Positions 30,990-32,997 of a DNA stretch of 32,997 nt are shown here, piece by piece. This DNA comes from Comamonadaceae bacterium (GTDB lineage Bacteria; Pseudomonadota; Gammaproteobacteria; Burkholderiales; Burkholderiaceae_C): positions 1-32,997 of the forward strand of contig CANBVJ010000038.1 in the NCBI GenBank assembly GCA_947372865.1, written 5' to 3'. The notes beneath the pieces were generated by a model. It made no database searches and had not been told where the DNA came from. It was given only the letters and a program-made list of their open reading frames with translations. Numbering within the stretch: the first letter of the stretch is position 1; each line of letters begins with the position of its first letter. Both the position numbers and the translations under genes were made by a program.

Positions 30990-32997
30990 TCAGGCCTGCT
31001 TGGCGCCGCTTGCGCCAGCGCCCAAGTGGCGCTGCGCCATCTGCAAATACCAGTCCAGGCAGCCCGGATTGGCCATGGCTTCCTTGTTCACCACTTTTTC
31101 CAGCGGGTGGCCGAGCATGAGCTTTTTGATCGGCAGCTCTTGTTTTTTGCCCGACAGGGTGCGCGGAATTTCTGTCACATGAAAGATGGCGTTGGGTAAA
31201 AAGCGCGGGCTTAGCGCGTTGCGGATGGCTTGCTGTATGCGGGTCGTCAGCGCCGCGTCCAGCCTCAGGCCAGGGCGCAGCACCACAAACAGGGGCATAT
31301 AGCTCTCGCGTCCCAAATATTCCAGGTCCACCACCATGCTGTCCATCACCTCGGGCAGGGCTTCCACGGCGCTGTAGATTTCGCTGGTGCCCATGCGCAG
31401 GCCGTGGCGGTTGATGGTGGCGTCGCTGCGGCCAAAAATCACGCAGCCGTAACCCGCGCTTTGGGAGTTGTCCGTACTTTTGGCGTTTCCGATCCGCAGC
31501 CAGTCGCCGTGGCGCCAGACGCCGCCCGTCTCTGCGCCCAGGTCGCCACCGCCGGGCTTGCGGCCGTGGCCTGGCGGGTACATCTCAAAGTAACTCGCCA
31601 GGTAGCGCGCGTTGGCCGTGTCGCCCCAAAAATACAGGGGCATGGACGGAATAGGCTGGGTGCAGACCAGTTGGCCCACTTCGCCCAGCACCGGGTCGCC
31701 GGCCTCGTTCCAGGATTCGACTGCGCAACCAAATAGGCGGCATTGCATGACACCGGGCTCTTGCACCAATTCGCGGATGCCGCCAATGAAGGCGCCGCAA
31801 AAGTCGGTGCCGCCCGAAATATTGCACCACCAGATGTCAAAGTCAGGCTGCGCCGAATCGGTCTGCTGGTGAATGCGGCGAAATTGTCCGGTGCCCCAGA
31901 TTTGTGTCTCGGGCGCTAGTGGCGAGCCAGTGGTGCCCAGCGCGCGCACCTGACTCAGGTCGCCCAGTGTGGCCAGATCAAGCCCGGCTTTTTGGCAGTT
32001 GGCAAAAAACGCCGCGCCTGCGCCAAAAAAGGTGACGCCCGTCTCGGCCGCAAAGCGCCACAGCGTGCCCCAGTCCGGGCGGTCTTTGTCGCCTGCGGGG
32101 TTGCCGTCGTAAATGACGCAGGTGGTGCCATTGAGCAAGCCGCTGAGCTGCGCGTTCCACATCACCCAGCCGGTGGAGCTGTACCAGTGGTAGCGCTCGC
32201 CAAAGCTGTTGGGGTGGTAGCTGCAGCCGATGTCGTTGTGCAAAATCTTGAGCGCCAGCGCCACGATCACCGTGCCGCCCTGGCCGTGCACGATGGGCTT
32301 GGGCAGGCCGGTGGTGCCGCTGGAATACACAATCCACAGCGGGTGGTCAAAGGGCAGCCACAAAGGCGTAAAGCCAGCCACTGCGTCGTCGTCGCGCGCA
32401 GTGGTGTGGGCCATGGGTGTGGCGTCATTCACGGCGCCCGCAGGGTTCAGATCGCCCAGGTTGTGGTGCACGATGAGGTGCTGCACGCTGGGGAGCGCGG
32501 CGCGCAGCTCCTGCACCACGGCGCGGCGGTCCAGGTCGCGCCCGGCGTAGCGTACGCCGTCCACGGCAATCAAAATCTTGGGCTCGATTTGCCTAAATCG
32601 GTCGAGCACCGCCGCCGTGCCCATGTCGGGGGCGCAAATGCTCCACACGCCGCCCAGCGACACCGTGGCCAAAAACGCCACCATGGCCTCGGGAATATTG
32701 GGCAAATAGGCGGCCACACGGTCGCCCGGTTGCAGGCCTTGGGCTTGCAAGTGCAGCGCCATGGACGCGACCTGGCGGCGCAGCTCGGGCCAGCTGAGTT
32801 CCTGGTGGTCGCCGCGCTCGTTGCGCGAGACCAGCGCGGGCAAACCGGCCGCATGCGCTGCGTCCACGTGGCGCAGCACCTGGTGGGCGTAATTGGTCTG
32901 CGCACCCACAAACCACTGCGCCCCGGGCATGACGTTGTGTTGCAGCACCGCGCTGTGGGGCGTAGGCGATTGCAGCTCAAAGTAGTCCCAGATGCTT
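30990..32997 (-). CDS. Acetoacetate-CoA ligase (acetoacetyl-CoA synthetase), 5' end beyond window
   Basis: At least 668 codons; the frame is open to the right edge and the N-terminal SIWDYFELQ, typical of the family, is still being read there, so the start is outside. ANL-superfamily adenylating enzyme activating acetoacetate to acetoacetyl-CoA with ATP and CoA. MPGAQWFVGAQTNYA is the signature N-terminal stretch. P-loop-like A3 motif YSSGTTGLPKPIVHGQGG; later TTGSPLAPE, and the catalytic C-terminal Lys in RTLSGKKQELPIKKL. Used in ketone-body or polyhydroxybutyrate breakdown. Acetyl-CoA synthetase is the nearest alternative but the N-terminus favours acetoacetate. Confidence 0.92.
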   Translation of the reverse strand, partial: SIWDYFELQSPTPHSAVLQHNVMPGAQWFVGAQTNYAHQVLRHVDAAHAAGLPALVSRNERGDHQELSWPELRRQVASMALHLQAQGLQPGDRVAAYLPNIPEAMVAFLATVSLGGVWSICAPDMGTAAVLDRFRQIEPKILIAVDGVRYAGRDLDRRAVVQELRAALPSVQHLIVHHNLGDLNPAGAVNDATPMAHTTARDDDAVAGFTPLWLPFDHPLWIVYSSGTTGLPKPIVHGQGGTVIVALALKILHNDIGCSYHPNSFGERYHWYSSTGWVMWNAQLSGLLNGTTCVIYDGNPAGDKDRPDWGTLWRFAAETGVTFFGAGAAFFANCQKAGLDLATLGDLSQVRALGTTGSPLAPETQIWGTGQFRRIHQQTDSAQPDFDIWWCNISGGTDFCGAFIGGIRELVQEPGVMQCRLFGCAVESWNEAGDPVLGEVGQLVCTQPIPSMPLYFWGDTANARYLASYFEMYPPGHGRKPGGGDLGAETGGVWRHGDWLRIGNAKSTDNSQSAGYGCVIFGRSDATINRHGLRMGTSEIYSAVEALPEVMDSMVVDLEYLGRESYMPLFVVLRPGLRLDAALTTRIQQAIRNALSPRFLPNAIFHVTEIPRTLSGKKQELPIKKLMLGHPLEKVVNKEAMANPGCLDWYLQMAQRHLGAGASGAKQA

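Overview
The window is GC-rich DNA with tightly packed genes. The protein families (HutF/HutG-type histidine degradation, YbfB-like MFS, spore-coat-U pilins, acetoacetate-CoA ligase) and the overall style suggest a betaproteobacterium of the Burkholderiales, most likely Comamonadaceae (Rhodoferax/Polaromonas/Acidovorax-like). That placement is inference, because no rRNA or other marker gene is present.

Layout. 1-284: rotted IS3-family transposase. 487-2451: S1/P1-type secreted nuclease, SagB-like nitroreductase and a DUF427 protein. 2476-6964: a phytanoyl-CoA-dioxygenase-like gene, divergent from a Rieske oxygenase / HisC-like aminotransferase / FAD-linked D-2-hydroxyacid dehydrogenase operon. 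6987-11191: minus-strand polar amino acid ABC transporter operon (binding protein, two permeases, ATPase) ending in an M20 amidohydrolase. 11419-19492: complete histidine utilisation locus, hutU-hutH on the minus strand and hutC-hutD-hutI-hutG-hutF on the plus strand, with all enzymes for the five-step route histidine > urocanate > imidazolonepropionate > formimidoylglutamate > formylglutamate > glutamate + formate. 19774-26096: chaperone-usher pilus genes of the spore-coat-U (Csu-like) type facing a minus-strand set of two more SCPU pilins plus orphan TadE/TadG-like genes. 26401-32997: DHA2 drug exporter, thioredoxin-like protein, YbfB-type MFS, a protein of uncertain family, a small Cys4 protein, and acetoacetate-CoA ligase running off the right edge.

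The main discovery candidate is regulatory. A 16-bp perfect palindrome, AGTTGTCTAGACAACT (3326-3341), lies between the divergent phyH-like and Rieske genes. It differs at one base from AGTTGTCTATACAACT (14740-14755), which lies between hutU and hutC, exactly where the HutC operator belongs. Both contain the GT-N-TA-N-AC core expected for HutC-subfamily GntR repressors. This suggests that the oxygenase/aminotransferase/dehydrogenase cluster belongs to the HutC (urocanate) regulon. It may be an undescribed peripheral pathway that funnels modified histidines or imidazole acids (for example N-methylated histidine, imidazolyl-lactate, or acyl/peptidyl-histidine taken up by the adjacent ABC/M20 operon) into the Hut pathway. 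The substrate is not determined by the sequence.

No tRNA, rRNA, CRISPR array or replication origin was seen.
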